Assembly (NCBI GenBank): GCA_043744215.1
Contig: JAYTVC010000028.1
Span: 1 to 23,402, forward strand
Source: JBEEJL01 sp043744215
GTDB taxonomy: Bacteria; Pseudomonadota; Gammaproteobacteria; Burkholderiales; JBEEJL01
Direction of reading: 5' to 3'
Length of the DNA: 23,402 nucleotides
The position numbers were made by a program, and so were the translations under genes. Positions 1 to 7,354 of the stretch are shown one piece after another. The notes below the pieces were generated by a model that was not told the DNA's origin, did no database searches, and was given only the letters and a program-made list of their open reading frames with translations. How positions within the stretch are numbered: the stretch's first letter is position 1; the number at the start of each line of letters is the position of its first letter.

Positions 1-73
1 TTAAGTGGAAATTCTGTACTCCCACTTTGGCACATCATGATGCCGTTGAGGAGGGGGGAGTCCATTTCATTAG

Positions 74-98
74 GTTGGGGTGAGGCACGAACCCCAAC
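74..98. repeat. Dispersed GC-rich palindrome, copy 1
   Basis: The arms GTTGGGG (74-80) and CCCCAAC (92-98) form a 7-bp stem. Its reverse complement shares the 17-base string GTTGGGGTTCGTGCCTC with 13792-13808, so this is a dispersed element and not a local hairpin. No T tract follows, which argues against a terminator. Confidence 0.65.
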
Positions 99-310
99 AT
101 TTTTAACGCCCGGCTACTGCCCCTCACCAACGGCGTACATAGCATCACCAAGACGGATAAGCGCAGCATAATCCGCCGAAATAAAAATTGAAAAATTTCC
201 GCATTCAAATATTATTTCGTAGCGTTGCTTTTGAATAGTTAGCGCCGCTTTGTTACGACAAGCCTTTCAAACATACCGACAGCAACGACAATAGTGACGC
301 ATACATGTAT

Positions 311-338
311 TTATATAACCATTTGTTTTAATTGAATA
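311..338 (-). repeat. AT-rich dispersed repeat, diverged copy
   Basis: Aligned without gaps to the copy at 3314-3341, 24 of 28 bases match, including TTATATAAC and ATTGAATA. It is the most diverged copy: the core reads AAAACAAATGGTTA in place of ATAATCAAATAGTTA. It lies just left of the RHS remnant. Confidence 0.55.
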
Positions 339-370
339 AATTGACACTGACTCAGCACGCTAACCCCTGC

Positions 371-517
371 AACGCAAGAGGCCGCCTCGCGAACGCCACC
401 AGCACCGCCAGCGGCAGCACCATTGCCATCAGCGCCAGCTACCAGATCAACGGCCTGGGCCAGCGCGTCGTCAAACAAAGCGGCGGCATCACCAGCGTTT
501 ACCTCTACGACGAGGGC
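371..517 (+). pseudogene. Truncated RHS/YD-repeat protein remnant
   Basis: This stretch reads through as about 49 codons resembling the RHS core repeat: NARGRL, then SYQINGLGQRVVKQSGG, then VYLYDEG. In the family this pattern is the 'YxxNxxGxRVxK...YxYDxxG' unit of large secreted or toxin-delivery proteins. Upstream of residue N at 371 and downstream of G at 517 the frame no longer looks like RHS. The similarity stops abruptly about 15 bp before the 3' end of the opposite-strand small gene. No start codon, signal peptide or further repeats are visible. I read it as a leftover fragment of a once larger RHS gene. The homology rests on eye recognition of the motif only. Confidence 0.6.
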
Positions 518-532
518 GTACGATTCAATAGT

Positions 533-802
533 TTATTGCGCGAGATATTGTTCGGCTTTATTCAGCCAGGTTTGCAGACTGTTGAGTAAATCTGTCTGGC
601 TGAATGCGCAGGCTTCGCCTGAAAATAATTGGCTTGATTCCAGGTGCATCAATAAATCATCCAGCACGCGGTGATATTTTTCTGGCAGTTGCGGTAACAG
701 CGGATTATTTTCGCGCCACGCGGAAATAAAATCGCCGGTTTTTATGTGGCCGGATTGCATTTGTTCCAGGCTAATTCTGAGTGATTGTTCCATCGAGCGC
801 AT
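533..802 (-). CDS. Small hypothetical protein, 89 aa
   Basis: I do not recognise this protein. It is predicted to be soluble and mostly helical, has no signal peptide or membrane segment, and contains one Cys in the C-terminal half (GEACAF). Two ATGs compete for the start, at 802 and 793; the second would give MEQSLRISLEQM. Neither has a clear Shine-Dalgarno sequence. An AT-rich dispersed repeat begins 8 bp upstream of the first ATG. The opposite strand in the first part holds the RHS remnant's trailing frame, which is not coding. The natural amino-acid composition suggests a real gene, but it could be a relic next to a decayed locus. Confidence 0.5.
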   Translation of the reverse strand: MRSMEQSLRISLEQMQSGHIKTGDFISAWRENNPLLPQLPEKYHRVLDDLLMHLESSQLFSGEACAFSQTDLLNSLQTWLNKAEQYLAQ

Positions 803-810
803 GCGTAAAA

Positions 811-840
811 ATTCAATATAATCAATATGTTATATAATAT
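811..840 (+). repeat. AT-rich dispersed repeat, copy upstream of DUF3016 gene
   Basis: The core at 818-832 is ATAATCAATATGTTA. On the opposite strand the extended element matches 3309-3341 in about 30 of 33 positions, with the outer parts identical and only the centre differing. It contains two TATAAT-like hexamers, so promoter activity toward 939 is possible. A second, partial look-alike (CAATATAATCTAATTTA) sits at 898-914, just before the DUF3016 gene. Confidence 0.7.
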
Positions 841-938
841 CTGTGATTTCGCGCCGAGGCAAAATCCAAGCGCCGATGCGCGGAACCATCAGCATGACAA
901 TATAATCTAATTTATGCCACTCAAAAGCGGAGACCGTC

Positions 939-1430
939 ATGAACTCATCATTATTTCGCCAACTTTGCATCATCGCTCTCGGCATCGCGGCACTGCCTGC
1001 CGCCGCAGCGACGACTGTCAGTTTTACCAAGCCGGCAGAATATGCTGACATCGGGTTTTACAAACAGGAGTCCGCCACCGCGATGAATGTGCTGGAACAG
1101 CATTTCAAAACTTTGGGAGACCAGTACCTCGCGCCGAACCAAAATCTTAAAGTCGAAGTGCTCGATGTGGATCTGGCGGGGCGCATTGATTATGGCAGTC
1201 GGCGTTTTTACGACAAGCGCGTATTGCGCGGCATGGCCGATTGGCCGCGCATGAAATTTCATTATGTGTTGGAAGCCGACGGCAAGGTGGTGGCGGACAG
1301 CGAAGCCGACATTGCCGACATGGGCTACTTGAACCGGCTCGGCAGCCATTACACAAACAACGTAACTTACCCTTACGAAATGCGCATGTTGGAAGACTGG
1401 TTCAGGGCGACGTTCAAGAGCGGTAAGTGA
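939..1430 (+). CDS. DUF3016 family periplasmic protein
   Basis: This 163-residue secreted protein has a Sec signal peptide (about residues 1-24, hydrophobic LCIIALGIAALPAAAA with an AAA-type cleavage site). The mature part begins TTVSFTKPAEYADIGF. The pattern 'V.F..P..Y.D', followed by a central 'LDVDLAGRI' and a terminal 'PYEMRMLEDWFR', is that of the DUF3016 family, whose function is unknown. The start is supported by a GGAG-containing ribosome-binding site about 7 bp upstream. It converges with the M23 peptidase gene, with only 12 bp between the two stop codons and no obvious terminator. The upstream region carries the AT-rich repeat. The family call is from recognition, not from a search. 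Confidence 0.8.
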   Translation: MNSSLFRQLCIIALGIAALPAAAATTVSFTKPAEYADIGFYKQESATAMNVLEQHFKTLGDQYLAPNQNLKVEVLDVDLAGRIDYGSRRFYDKRVLRGMADWPRMKFHYVLEADGKVVADSEADIADMGYLNRLGSHYTNNVTYPYEMRMLEDWFRATFKSGK

Positions 1431-1442
1431 CCGCAACGCTAT

Positions 1443-2258
1443 TTATTGCTCGCGTGGCCTCACGAAAATTTCCGGGTCGATCATCGTCCCGTTCATAATC
1501 ACCGACCAATGCAAATGCGGGCCCGATGCGCGGCCGGTCATGCCCGATGCGCCGAGGAGTTGGCCGCGTGTGAGCGTGTCGCCGGGTTTGACGGCGATGT
1601 CGCTGAGGTGGCAATACAAGGTTATCAAGCCTTGTCCGTGATCGACAAATACCGTATTGCCGTTGAAAAAATAATCGCCGGTGTTAATCACCGTGCCGTT
1701 GGCAGAGGCGAGCACAGGCGTGCCCGTTGGCACAGCAACATCAAGACCGCTATGCGGATTGCGCGGTTGGCCGTTGAAGATGCGTCGCAGGCCGAAGCGG
1801 CTGGAGAGCGGCCCTTCAGCGGGCAGCATTAAATCGATGTCCACATTCGCGTTATCTGCCCAATGGTTTTTTGCTACTTCAATCAGCGGTTGTTCGCGGT
1901 TGATGCGCGCCATGTCTTCTAGGTTGGGTTCGACTTTGCGTTTGTCTTTGATGGTGACGCGTTGCTCGGGATATTTTTTCGCGGCCACTTTGAATTTCTG
2001 CTCGGCAAAATTTGTGTCCAGTTGGTATGGGCCGGGTTTGAGGTTCAGCGGCAGGCCGACAAGGGCGACCCATTTGTTTTTTTCTTTAATGATGAGCACG
2101 GGCTTGTTGCGAAACGTGGCTTTAGGCGCGGGTTGTTTTGCATCAGCGAGGGGAATGACAGCGACACCACCGGGCACGCGGCTGTTGATAGGGAGGGCGA
2201 GGGTGTTGGTGCTGATGAGAAGCAGTAGCGTTGTTAGTATTTGCCGCATCGTTTTCAT
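1443..2258 (-). CDS. M23 family metallopeptidase (LytM-type)
   Basis: The protein has 271 residues. A signal peptide (about 1-21) leads to an N-terminal beta-rich region (about 25-105) and a C-terminal peptidase M23 domain (about 145-265). The zinc-site motifs are complete: HSGLD (H169, D173), the YCHLS segment (H217) and GPHLHW (H248, H250). Active M23 enzymes cut peptide cross-links in peptidoglycan, so a periplasmic cell-wall hydrolase is the likely role. Because all the ligands are present, this looks catalytic and not like a degenerate EnvC- or NlpD-type activator. The start could be at 2258 or at the ATG at 2249; neither has a strong ribosome-binding site. The gene is convergent with the DUF3016 gene, and a repeat-rich gap lies upstream. 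Confidence 0.9.
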   Translation of the reverse strand: MKTMRQILTTLLLLISTNTLALPINSRVPGGVAVIPLADAKQPAPKATFRNKPVLIIKEKNKWVALVGLPLNLKPGPYQLDTNFAEQKFKVAAKKYPEQRVTIKDKRKVEPNLEDMARINREQPLIEVAKNHWADNANVDIDLMLPAEGPLSSRFGLRRIFNGQPRNPHSGLDVAVPTGTPVLASANGTVINTGDYFFNGNTVFVDHGQGLITLYCHLSDIAVKPGDTLTRGQLLGASGMTGRASGPHLHWSVIMNGTMIDPEIFVRPREQ

Positions 2259-2310
2259 GAGTGCCGTGGTTTTGTTTTTTGCGCCGCACTTTCAAGAGCC
2301 GGACTGGGGT

Positions 2311-2379
2311 GGGGATGGGTTTTCATTGATCGATCGGTTGTACCCATCCCCATCCTAACCTTCCCCTTGAAGGGGAAGG
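2311..2379. repeat. Two adjacent GC-rich palindromes
   Basis: The first palindrome has 10-bp arms GGGGATGGGT (2311-2320) and ACCCATCCCC (2342-2351). The second is CCTTCCCCTT (2359-2368) paired with AAGGGGAAGG (2370-2379). Palindromes of this look are common between genes in proteobacteria. No T tract follows on either strand, so these look like dispersed repeats and not terminators. Confidence 0.6.
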
Positions 2380-2425
2380 GACTATTTTGTAATGTGAGAA
2401 GTCTTATGGGATATGTAGTTCGCCC

Positions 2426-2456
2426 GATTCCTGACTGCGCGGGAATCACAGTCAGG
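2426..2456. repeat. Nested inverted repeat resembling a dRS3-type element
   Basis: GATTCC (2426-2431) pairs with GGAATC (2442-2447). Overlapping it, CCTGACTG (2430-2437) pairs with CAGTCAGG (2449-2456). The outer form ATTCC-N-GGAAT resembles the short dRS3-like repeats known from Neisseria and other betaproteobacteria. That likeness is based on pattern only. Confidence 0.5.
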
Positions 2457-2488
2457 GGCTTCATGCTTCGGCGGCCTTGCGCCTTCCG

Positions 2489-3235
2489 CTAAAACCGAAA
2501 CCCTACCTTTGCCCCTATCGAATTTGCATCACCCGTGCGGTCTGCTTCGATGGCCACATTGGTCAAACCGAAATTCAAATTCACGCCGGCGAATAATTTG
2601 GTTTGGGTAAATTTTTCCCCGGTAGGCACGCACGGCCCAACTATCGCCGTACAAACGATCTGTGACAGGTTTGGCGTGCTGCTGACCCACACCTGCCCGA
2701 TGCCCGCATAAGGTTTGGCAATGAGGAAACCTTTTGAAATGGAAATATCAATACCTTTGGTGTCGAAGTCCAGTTGATCGACGCCGCTTAGTTTGCTGTA
2801 GCTCGCGCGCAAGGCGAGGGCAGGGGTGGCAACGGTGCCTTCGAGAATGGCATAACGGATTTCCGCGCCGAACAATTTAATGTTGGAACTGGGCACGGCA
2901 GAATACGATGCGCCGATATCGAAGCCTGAGGGCAAACCTTTGTGTACATGGATTTTCGGCACTGGCAACATCGACGGCGCGCTGCCCGACGTGGCAATGT
3001 CGAGAATCTGTTTATTTTTGATAGACGTGCCGGTGATTTCGACGCCCACATCAAAACCTGTGACACCCAATGGGTCGCCGGGCGAAAGCGATTTGTAACT
3101 CAGCGCCGAACCTAAATCTTCAGACAAGGATTTGAATTGCGCTTGCCCGAGCCCTTGCAGATTGTTGATGGCGGCATCGGCGTAGGCTGTGTTGGTTACG
3201 AATAGGGCGATCAATGTGATGAGAGATTTACGCAT
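2489..3235 (-). CDS. Putative outer-membrane beta-barrel protein
   Basis: The protein has 248 residues. A Sec signal peptide (about 1-19, cleavage after AYA) is followed by alternating hydrophobic/polar strands with many Gly residues and a C-terminal GAKVGFRF. The terminal Phe is the usual targeting mark of outer-membrane barrels assembled by BAM. The strand content suggests a small barrel of roughly 8-10 strands. The two Cys residues in the QIVCTAIVGPCVP loop could form a disulfide. I cannot name a specific family. The ATG at 3235 was chosen over an 18-codon upstream extension because it begins the signal peptide (MRKSLITLIALF) and has GGGA about 8 bp before it. The upstream gap carries the AT-rich repeat and three REP-like elements. 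Confidence 0.75.
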   Translation of the reverse strand: MRKSLITLIALFVTNTAYADAAINNLQGLGQAQFKSLSEDLGSALSYKSLSPGDPLGVTGFDVGVEITGTSIKNKQILDIATSGSAPSMLPVPKIHVHKGLPSGFDIGASYSAVPSSNIKLFGAEIRYAILEGTVATPALALRASYSKLSGVDQLDFDTKGIDISISKGFLIAKPYAGIGQVWVSSTPNLSQIVCTAIVGPCVPTGEKFTQTKLFAGVNLNFGLTNVAIEADRTGDANSIGAKVGFRF

Positions 3236-3310
3236 GGCGATTCCCGTGTTGAATGTGTGAATGCAGAGTATGCCTGATGGTTTTGGCATGACGAAGCAGA
3301 GATTAGCAAG

Positions 3311-3345
3311 ATATTATATAACTATTTGATTATATTGAATATTTT
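3311..3345 (-). repeat. AT-rich dispersed repeat, copy upstream of the barrel gene
   Basis: The core at 3319-3333 is ATAATCAAATAGTTA when read on the minus strand. The 27 bases 3319-3345 are identical, as reverse complement, to 8247-8273 in front of eno. The left flank (3309-3322) is identical to the flank of the copy at 811-840. The whole 35-bp element is an imperfect dyad with ATATT/AATAT ends. Confidence 0.8.
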
Positions 3346-3414
3346 AGCGCTGTTTAATCGGCAGATTCTCCGCCGAAAAGCGGCCCAGAATGACAGTAGT
3401 AATGAGAGCGGCGC

Positions 3415-3490
3415 GTAGGATGGGCAAAGCGATAGCGTGCCCATCATCAAATAAAAAAAGGTCGGCACGCTACCGCTTTGCTCAACCTAC
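3415..3490. repeat. Inverted pair of REP-like units
   Basis: Two 31-base units face each other: 3415-3445 (GTAGGATGGGCAAAGCGATA and on) and 3460-3490, whose reverse complement matches the first at 26 of 31 positions. Each contains a GCAAAGCG.TAGCGTGCC core. The arrangement is that of a BIME: two REP units in opposite orientation separated by an A-rich linker. Confidence 0.8.
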
Positions 3491-3505
3491 ATCATTTTTT
3501 TGTTC

Positions 3506-3547
3506 GGTGGGTTACGGCGCAAAAAGCGTGCGCCTAACCCACCCTAC
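3506..3547. repeat. REP-like palindrome of the GGTGGGTTA...TAACCCACC type
   Basis: GGTGGGTTA (3506-3514) pairs with TAACCCACC (3535-3543), and GGCGC (3516-3520) pairs with GCGCC (3530-3534) around a 9-base loop. It sits about 10 bp downstream of the pckG stop codon and could fold in that transcript, but no T run follows on the minus strand. Repeats of this sequence type are widespread between genes in proteobacteria. With the units at 3415-3490 and the AT-rich repeat, it fills most of the 322-bp gap 3236-3557, in which I see no gene. Confidence 0.8.
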
Positions 3548-3557
3548 ATTTTAATTT

Positions 3558-5399
3558 TTAATCGATCTGCTTGAACGCCGCAAGAAATTTTTCGCGGCGC
3601 GCGTTGAGTGCTTTGGGCAAGCGCTCGGCAAGTTTATCGAACAGTTCTTTGTGCGAATCCAATTCCAAATCCCACGCTTCGTTATCTATCGACATGATGT
3701 GATCGAAATCGTGTTCGCTGAATTGAATGCCGTTCCAGTCGATGTCATGGAATGTGGGATGCATGCCGAGCGGCGATTGGATTGCGCTGGCTTGTCCTTC
3801 GCAGCGTTCGATCATCCACTTCAACACACGTGCGTTGTCGCCGAAGCCGGGCCAGATGAATTTGCCATTGGCGTCGGTGCGAAACCAATTGACGCCGAAA
3901 ATCTTCGGCGGGTTAGGCAATTTTTTTCCTAACGCCAGCCAGTGCGAAAAATAATCCGCCATGTTGTAGCCGATGAAAGGCAGCATCGCAAACGGATCGC
4001 GCCGCACGACGCCTTGTTGCCCCGCTGCGGCGGCCGTGGTTTCGCTGCCCATGGTAGCCGCGAGATACACGCCGTCTTCCCAATTCGCAGTCTCGGTAAT
4101 CAGCGGCACGGTGGTGCTACGGCGGCCACCGAAAATAAATGCGCTAATGGGCACACCGGCGGGGTTGTCCCAATCGGCATCGAGGGACGGGCACTGCGAC
4201 GCAGGTGTGGTGAAGCGCGCGTTGGGGTGCGCGGCTTTGCGGCCGCTCGCGGGCGTCCAGCTTTGCCCGGTCCAATCGGTTAAATGTTCCGGCGGCGTTT
4301 TGCTCATGCCTTCCCACCACACATCGCCGTCGTCGGTCAGCGCCACGTTGGTGAAAATAACATTTTCCAGCAGCGTGTTCATCGCGTTCTGGTTCGATTG
4401 CATCGACGTGCCCGGCGCCACGCCGAAGTAGCCGGCTTCAGGGTTGATGGCGTACAAGCGGCCGTCAGTGCCGGGTTTGATCCACGCGATGTCGTCGCCG
4501 ATGGTGGAAATTTTCCAGCCGTTCAATTCTTTCGGCGGAATCAGCATGGCGAAATTGGTTTTGCCACAGGCGCTGGGAAAGGCTGCCGCGACATAATGTT
4601 TTTTTCCCGCCGGCGAAGTCACGCCGAGAATCAGCATGTGTTCCGCCAGCCAGCCCTGGTCGCGGCCCATGGTGGAGGCGATGCGCAGCGCAAAACATTT
4701 TTTGCCCAGCAGCGCATTGCCGCCGTAGCCGGAACCGTAGGACCAGATCTCGCGCGTCTCGGGGAAATGCACAATGTATTTGTGGTCTTTATTGCACGGC
4801 CAGGCTACATCTTTTTCGCCCGCTTTGAGCGGCGCGCCCACGGTGTGCATGGCGGGCACGAAGCTGCCGTCTTTGCCTAGCACGTCGAGCACGGCCCGGC
4901 CCATGCGCGTCATGATTTTCATGTTGACCGCCACATAGGGCGAATCGGAAATTTCTACGCCTATATGGGCGATGTGCGAGCCGAGCGGCCCCATGCTGAA
5001 CGGTACGACATACAGGGTGCGACCGCGCATGCAGCCATCAAATAATTTGTTCAGCGTGGTGCGCATTTCTGCGGGTGCTGTCCAATTGTTGGTCGGGCCG
5101 GCATCGATTTTGTTTTCGCTGCATATAAAGGTACGGTCTTCTACGCGCGCCACGTCGGTAGGGTCGGATAGCGCGAGGTAAGAATTCTTACGCTTGTTTT
5201 GATTGAGTTTTTTCAGCGTGCCGGCGGCGACCATTTCGGCACACAGTCGGTCGTATTCTTCTTGCGAACCGTCGCACCAATACACTTTGTCCGGCTTGCA
5301 CAGCGCGGCCATGTCTTGTACCCACTGCAATAATTTGAGATTTTTAACGTAAGGCGGTGCGGCCCATGGGGAATTGGTGGCGGGAGCGGATAAAGTCAT
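3558..5399 (-). CDS. pckG: Phosphoenolpyruvate carboxykinase (GTP)
   Basis: This enzyme converts oxaloacetate plus GTP to phosphoenolpyruvate, CO2 and GDP, the entry step of gluconeogenesis, in the cytosol. The 613-residue length is normal for the GTP class. Diagnostic motifs are the P-loop FPSACGKTN (274-282) with the GTP-class hyper-reactive Cys278, the metal-binding GDDIAW (301-306), PEAGYFGVAPGTS (320-332) and FIFGGRRSTTVPL (421-433). The start is supported by AGAGGT about 6 bp upstream. The gene is divergent from pyrG across a gap of about 270 bp containing a palindromic segment at 5443-5481. Enolase, encoded downstream on the other strand, consumes or produces the same PEP pool, and KdsA also uses PEP, but this need not mean co-regulation. 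Confidence 0.98.
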   Translation of the reverse strand: MTLSAPATNSPWAAPPYVKNLKLLQWVQDMAALCKPDKVYWCDGSQEEYDRLCAEMVAAGTLKKLNQNKRKNSYLALSDPTDVARVEDRTFICSENKIDAGPTNNWTAPAEMRTTLNKLFDGCMRGRTLYVVPFSMGPLGSHIAHIGVEISDSPYVAVNMKIMTRMGRAVLDVLGKDGSFVPAMHTVGAPLKAGEKDVAWPCNKDHKYIVHFPETREIWSYGSGYGGNALLGKKCFALRIASTMGRDQGWLAEHMLILGVTSPAGKKHYVAAAFPSACGKTNFAMLIPPKELNGWKISTIGDDIAWIKPGTDGRLYAINPEAGYFGVAPGTSMQSNQNAMNTLLENVIFTNVALTDDGDVWWEGMSKTPPEHLTDWTGQSWTPASGRKAAHPNARFTTPASQCPSLDADWDNPAGVPISAFIFGGRRSTTVPLITETANWEDGVYLAATMGSETTAAAAGQQGVVRRDPFAMLPFIGYNMADYFSHWLALGKKLPNPPKIFGVNWFRTDANGKFIWPGFGDNARVLKWMIERCEGQASAIQSPLGMHPTFHDIDWNGIQFSEHDFDHIMSIDNEAWDLELDSHKELFDKLAERLPKALNARREKFLAAFKQID

Positions 5400-5442
5400 G
5401 TTCTACCTCTGAAGCGGGTTTTGCATCTGTTTTAGGCGCGCT

Positions 5443-5481
5443 GCTTAATAAGCAGGCATTTCATATGTTGAAATCATGCTT
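5443..5481. promoter_or_regulatory. Palindromic segment between pckG and pyrG
   Basis: GCTTAATAAGC (5443-5453) is a perfect palindrome. Overlapping it, AAGCA (5450-5454) plus ATTTCA (5458-5463) pair with TGAAAT (5469-5474) plus TGCTT (5477-5481). The segment lies 44 bp upstream of the pckG start on its coding strand and about 190 bp before pyrG. It could be an operator or a leader hairpin for pckG. No regulator can be named from sequence alone. Confidence 0.4.
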
Positions 5482-5670
5482 ATTATTATGACATAGCTTG
5501 GCGCGCGCATAAACCTGCGGGGCGGTGGGGTAAACACGGTATTGTTGCCGGAAATAACCCTAGCGCCGATATTTGCTGCGACGACGAAACTATTTCAAAA
5601 CTTTCATCGGCAAATTTGTCTGCATCGTGCAGTTGATATATTATTAGACATTCCATCGCTGGCTTTTCCC

Positions 5671-7341
5671 ATGACCAAGTTTATATTCGTGACCGGTGGC
5701 GTCGTGTCCTCACTGGGCAAGGGAATCGCCGCCGCGTCCCTCGCCGCGATACTTGAATCGCGCAAAATCAAAGTTACCATGATGAAGCTGGATCCCTACA
5801 TCAATGTGGATCCCGGCACCATGAGCCCTTTTCAGCACGGCGAAGTTTTTGTGACCGATGACGGCGCTGAAACCGATTTGGATCTCGGCCATTACGAACG
5901 CTTTATCAAAGCTAAAATGACCCGCCGCAACAGTTTCACCACCGGCCAGATTTACGAGAGCGTCATCAAACGCGAACGCCGTGGCGATTACCTCGGCGGC
6001 ACAGTGCAAGTCATTCCGCACATCACCGATGAAATCAAACGCTACATCAAAGCCGGTGCCGGCGATGCCGAAGTGGCCATTGTGGAAATCGGCGGCACGG
6101 TGGGCGACATTGAATCGCTGCCGTTTCTCGAAGCCATTCGTCAGATGGGTTTTGAAGACGGCCGCCAGAATACTTGCTACATTCACCTCACGCTGGTGCC
6201 GTATCTGCCCGCCGCCGGTGAAATCAAAACCAAGCCGACGCAACACTCGGTAAAAGAATTGCGCCAGATCGGCATTCAGCCCGATGTATTGTTGTGCCGC
6301 GCCGACCGGCCCATTCCCAATGACGAGCGGCGCAAAATCGCGCTGTTCACCAACGTGGTGCAGGAAGCGGTGATTTCCGCCTACGACACCGATTGCATTT
6401 ACAAAATCCCCGGTATTTTGCACGAGCAAATGCTCGATGAAATTGTCTGCCACAAACTCGGCATTCTCGCGCCCGCTGCCGATTTATCGGTGTGGAAAAA
6501 ACTGGTGTTCGCTCTTGAGCATCCGGCGCAGGAAGTGAACATCGCCATGGTGGGCAAATATGTCGATCTCACCGAATCGTACAAATCGCTCACTGAAGCA
6601 CTTACCCACGCGGGTATGCACACCCACACCAAGGTCAATATCCATTACATTGATTCTGAAACTATCGAGCGCGACGGCCCCGGCGTGCTGGCCGGCATGG
6701 ATGCGATTTTGGTGCCGGGCGGTTTTGGCAAACGCGGCGTCGAAGGCAAAATTGCCGCGATACAATTCGCGCGTGAATATAAAATTCCTTATCTCGGTAT
6801 TTGCCTCGGCATGCAGCTGGCGGTGATTGAATATGCGCGCCATGTCGCCCATCTCGACAACGCCAACAGCACCGAGTTTGATCACGACACCCCGCACCCC
6901 GTGGTGGCGCTGATCACCGAATGGCAAAACAGCGACGGCAAAGTGGAACAGCGCGATGCCAGTTCTGTGCTCGGCGGCACCATGCGCCTCGGTGCGCAGC
7001 CCTGCGCGGTGGAGCCGAATACGCTCGCGTACCAGATTTATCGCAAGACCGAAGTGAGCGAGCGCCATCGCCATCGCTACGAAGTGAACAACCATTATTT
7101 GCCGCGGCTTGAAACGGCGGGGCTGAAAGTCAGCGCACGCACCACGGCAGAAAAACTGTGCGAGATGGTGGAGTTAAAAGACCATCCGTGGTTTTTTGGT
7201 TGCCAGTTCCATCCGGAATTCAATTCCACGCCGCGTGACGGCCACCCACTGTTTATTTCCTACATTGAAGCGGCGGTAGAGCACATCAAACATCGCGATA
7301 GTAGCTTGCCATCATCAGTAAAAATCGGCGCAACCGGTTGA
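5671..7341 (+). CDS. pyrG: CTP synthase
   Basis: The protein makes CTP from UTP, ATP and glutamine, the last step of pyrimidine nucleotide synthesis. It has 556 residues, within the usual range. The N-terminal amidoligase domain starts KFIFVTGGVVSSLGKG (3-18) and contains the DPYINVDPGTMSPFQHGE block (41-58). The C-terminal glutaminase domain has the nucleophile Cys378 in YLGICLGMQ and the His514/Glu516 pair in CQFHPEF. The start is set at the ATG giving MTKFIFVTGG. The frame stays open for 43 more codons upstream, but the family does not have that extension. The ribosome-binding site is weak. kdsA follows after 13 bp, so the two are probably co-transcribed. Confidence 0.98.
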   Translation: MTKFIFVTGGVVSSLGKGIAAASLAAILESRKIKVTMMKLDPYINVDPGTMSPFQHGEVFVTDDGAETDLDLGHYERFIKAKMTRRNSFTTGQIYESVIKRERRGDYLGGTVQVIPHITDEIKRYIKAGAGDAEVAIVEIGGTVGDIESLPFLEAIRQMGFEDGRQNTCYIHLTLVPYLPAAGEIKTKPTQHSVKELRQIGIQPDVLLCRADRPIPNDERRKIALFTNVVQEAVISAYDTDCIYKIPGILHEQMLDEIVCHKLGILAPAADLSVWKKLVFALEHPAQEVNIAMVGKYVDLTESYKSLTEALTHAGMHTHTKVNIHYIDSETIERDGPGVLAGMDAILVPGGFGKRGVEGKIAAIQFAREYKIPYLGICLGMQLAVIEYARHVAHLDNANSTEFDHDTPHPVVALITEWQNSDGKVEQRDASSVLGGTMRLGAQPCAVEPNTLAYQIYRKTEVSERHRHRYEVNNHYLPRLETAGLKVSARTTAEKLCEMVELKDHPWFFGCQFHPEFNSTPRDGHPLFISYIEAAVEHIKHRDSSLPSSVKIGATG

Positions 7342-7354
7342 AAGCCTCCACTTT

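Larger units (their letters stand above)
1..370. other. Non-coding left edge before the RHS remnant
   Basis: I see no convincing gene here. The stretch contains one GC-rich dispersed palindrome (74-98) and, at its right end, a diverged copy of the window's AT-rich repeat (311-338). The middle part (about 180-310) is AT-rich. It may be decayed sequence from the same accessory locus that left the RHS remnant immediately downstream, but no reading frame supports that. Confidence 0.5.

Noticed and set aside
1681..2358. 225-codon open frame antisense to the M23 peptidase gene
   Set aside because: It overlaps a gene with complete catalytic motifs, and its own translation shows no family pattern.
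3506..3547. REP palindrome as the pckG terminator
   Set aside because: It is well placed and can fold, but no T run follows it on the minus strand, and its sequence is that of a dispersed element.
5542..5670. 43-codon N-terminal extension of CTP synthase
   Set aside because: The family begins at MTKFIFVTGG. The extension has no similarity to known CTP synthases and would run through the promoter region.
5710..6453. 247-codon open frame antisense to pyrG
   Set aside because: It is a mirror of the pyrG coding frame in a GC-biased gene. It has no recognisable domain and no ribosome-binding site.
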